From contig LFTM01000278.1 of assembly GCA_001513505.1 (NCBI GenBank), positions 1 through 12,692 of the forward strand: a stretch of 12,692 bases of DNA, given 5' to 3'. Shown here piece after piece: positions 12,403 to 12,692 of this stretch (its first letter is position 1; every line of letters starts with the position of its first letter). The stretch comes from Clostridiales bacterium DTU092. Lineage in GTDB: Bacteria > Bacillota > Clostridia > Caldicoprobacterales > Caldicoprobacteraceae. Under the pieces are notes generated by a model, which made no database searches, was not told where the DNA came from, and saw nothing but the letters and a program-made list of their open reading frames with translations. A program made the translations under genes and the position numbers.

Positions 12403-12692
12403 TTGGAAGAATATATTACCAGCCCGGGAAACCCTTCTGTCAAGCGGCTAAAAATGTTACATAACAGGAAATACAGAGATCTATACGGTCAGTATTTGGC
12501 CGAGGGGCCTAAAATAGTAAAAGAAGCCTTATTAAACGGGGAAGATATTTGGGCTTTGGCGGTGTCGGAAAACTTCCCCTGGACAGATTTTAAGGAAGAG
12601 ATCGGTATAGAACTTGACACACTCAGGGTGCTCATATTGAATGAAAAACTGTTTAATGATGTGAGCGATGCCAAAACTCCCCAGGGAATACT
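12403..12692 (+). CDS. TrmH/SpoU-family RNA methyltransferase, N-terminal part (3' end outside window)
   Basis: The frame is open from TTG 12403 to the window end, 96 codons. The protein reads EEYITSPGNPSVKRLKMLHNRKYRD, then GQYLAEGPKIVKEAL near residues 32-46, and ends in NDVSDAKTPQGIL. These are the SpoU substrate-binding domain and the VSDxxTPQGI junction seen just before the SPOUT methylase domain, in proteins that 2'-O-methylate rRNA or tRNA. TGA at 12394 lies three codons upstream in frame, and no ATG or GTG intervenes, so TTG is the first possible start; the GGGGATGTGAG at 12387-12397 may serve as ribosome binding site. It starts 15 bp after ktrA, so it is probably in the same operon. 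In many Firmicutes such a gene (ysgA type) stands directly before pheST. The target nucleotide is unknown. Confidence 0.9.
   Translation, partial: MEEYITSPGNPSVKRLKMLHNRKYRDLYGQYLAEGPKIVKEALLNGEDIWALAVSENFPWTDFKEEIGIELDTLRVLILNEKLFNDVSDAKTPQGI

Noticed and set aside
1..12692. A defence system, biosynthetic cluster or other novel multi-gene system
   Set aside because: The genes are mostly housekeeping with recognisable families and conserved neighbours. Only the small orphan, the propeller, the PHP protein and the repeats remain unexplained, and nothing ties them into one system.

Overview
The window looks like a core-genome segment of an endospore-forming, low-to-moderate-GC member of the Clostridia. 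The reasons are the YtxC-family sporulation protein, strong GGAGG-type ribosome binding sites, a threonyl T-box leader, a Firmicutes-type L20 leader, and the gene order thrS-infC-rpmI-rplT followed by KtrB/KtrA and a TrmH-family methyltransferase. A placement near Clostridium cluster III (Acetivibrio/Ruminiclostridium-like) is a guess from overall protein flavour only. All convincing genes are on the + strand.

Layout. 1-2085: the C-terminal end of valyl-tRNA synthetase, then folC. 2224-3462: a 73-residue orphan and a cytoplasmic YVTN/YncE-type beta-propeller protein. 3463-3935: a gene-free stretch packed with inverted repeats, ending in a sigma-A-type promoter. 3936-5219: a PHP-domain protein closed by a good intrinsic terminator. 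5541-6401: ytxC, then a perfect 15-bp hairpin. 6517-8764: a consensus promoter, a complete threonine T-box leader and thrS. 8765-9157: one more copy of the repeat, a promoter and an L20-type attenuator leader. 9158-10274: infC, rpmI and rplT, closed by a terminator. 10365-12387: the potassium transporter pair ktrB/ktrA. 12403-12692: the start of a TrmH/SpoU RNA methyltransferase cut by the window end; in related genomes such a gene often precedes pheST.

The genes are mostly translation machinery: two aminoacyl-tRNA synthetases, IF3, two large-subunit ribosomal proteins and an rRNA/tRNA methylase. Folate polyglutamylation, K+ uptake and a sporulation gene lie among them. Two RNA-based attenuators can be read directly. 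The T-box should sense uncharged tRNA-Thr through an ACC specifier. In the L20 leader the 5' end of the transcript is complementary to the terminator's left arm and loop, giving a two-segment antiterminator.

I see no mobile-element protein, CRISPR array, tRNA or rRNA. The most unusual content is a family of short imperfect inverted repeats with half-units like GAATAYTATTCCAATCAC. They occur as three pairs in 3487-3833, one pair forming a 169-bp element with perfect 15-bp ends, and as one pair at 8843-8895. This looks like a REP/MITE-type dispersed element. I found no clear evidence of a new multi-gene system.
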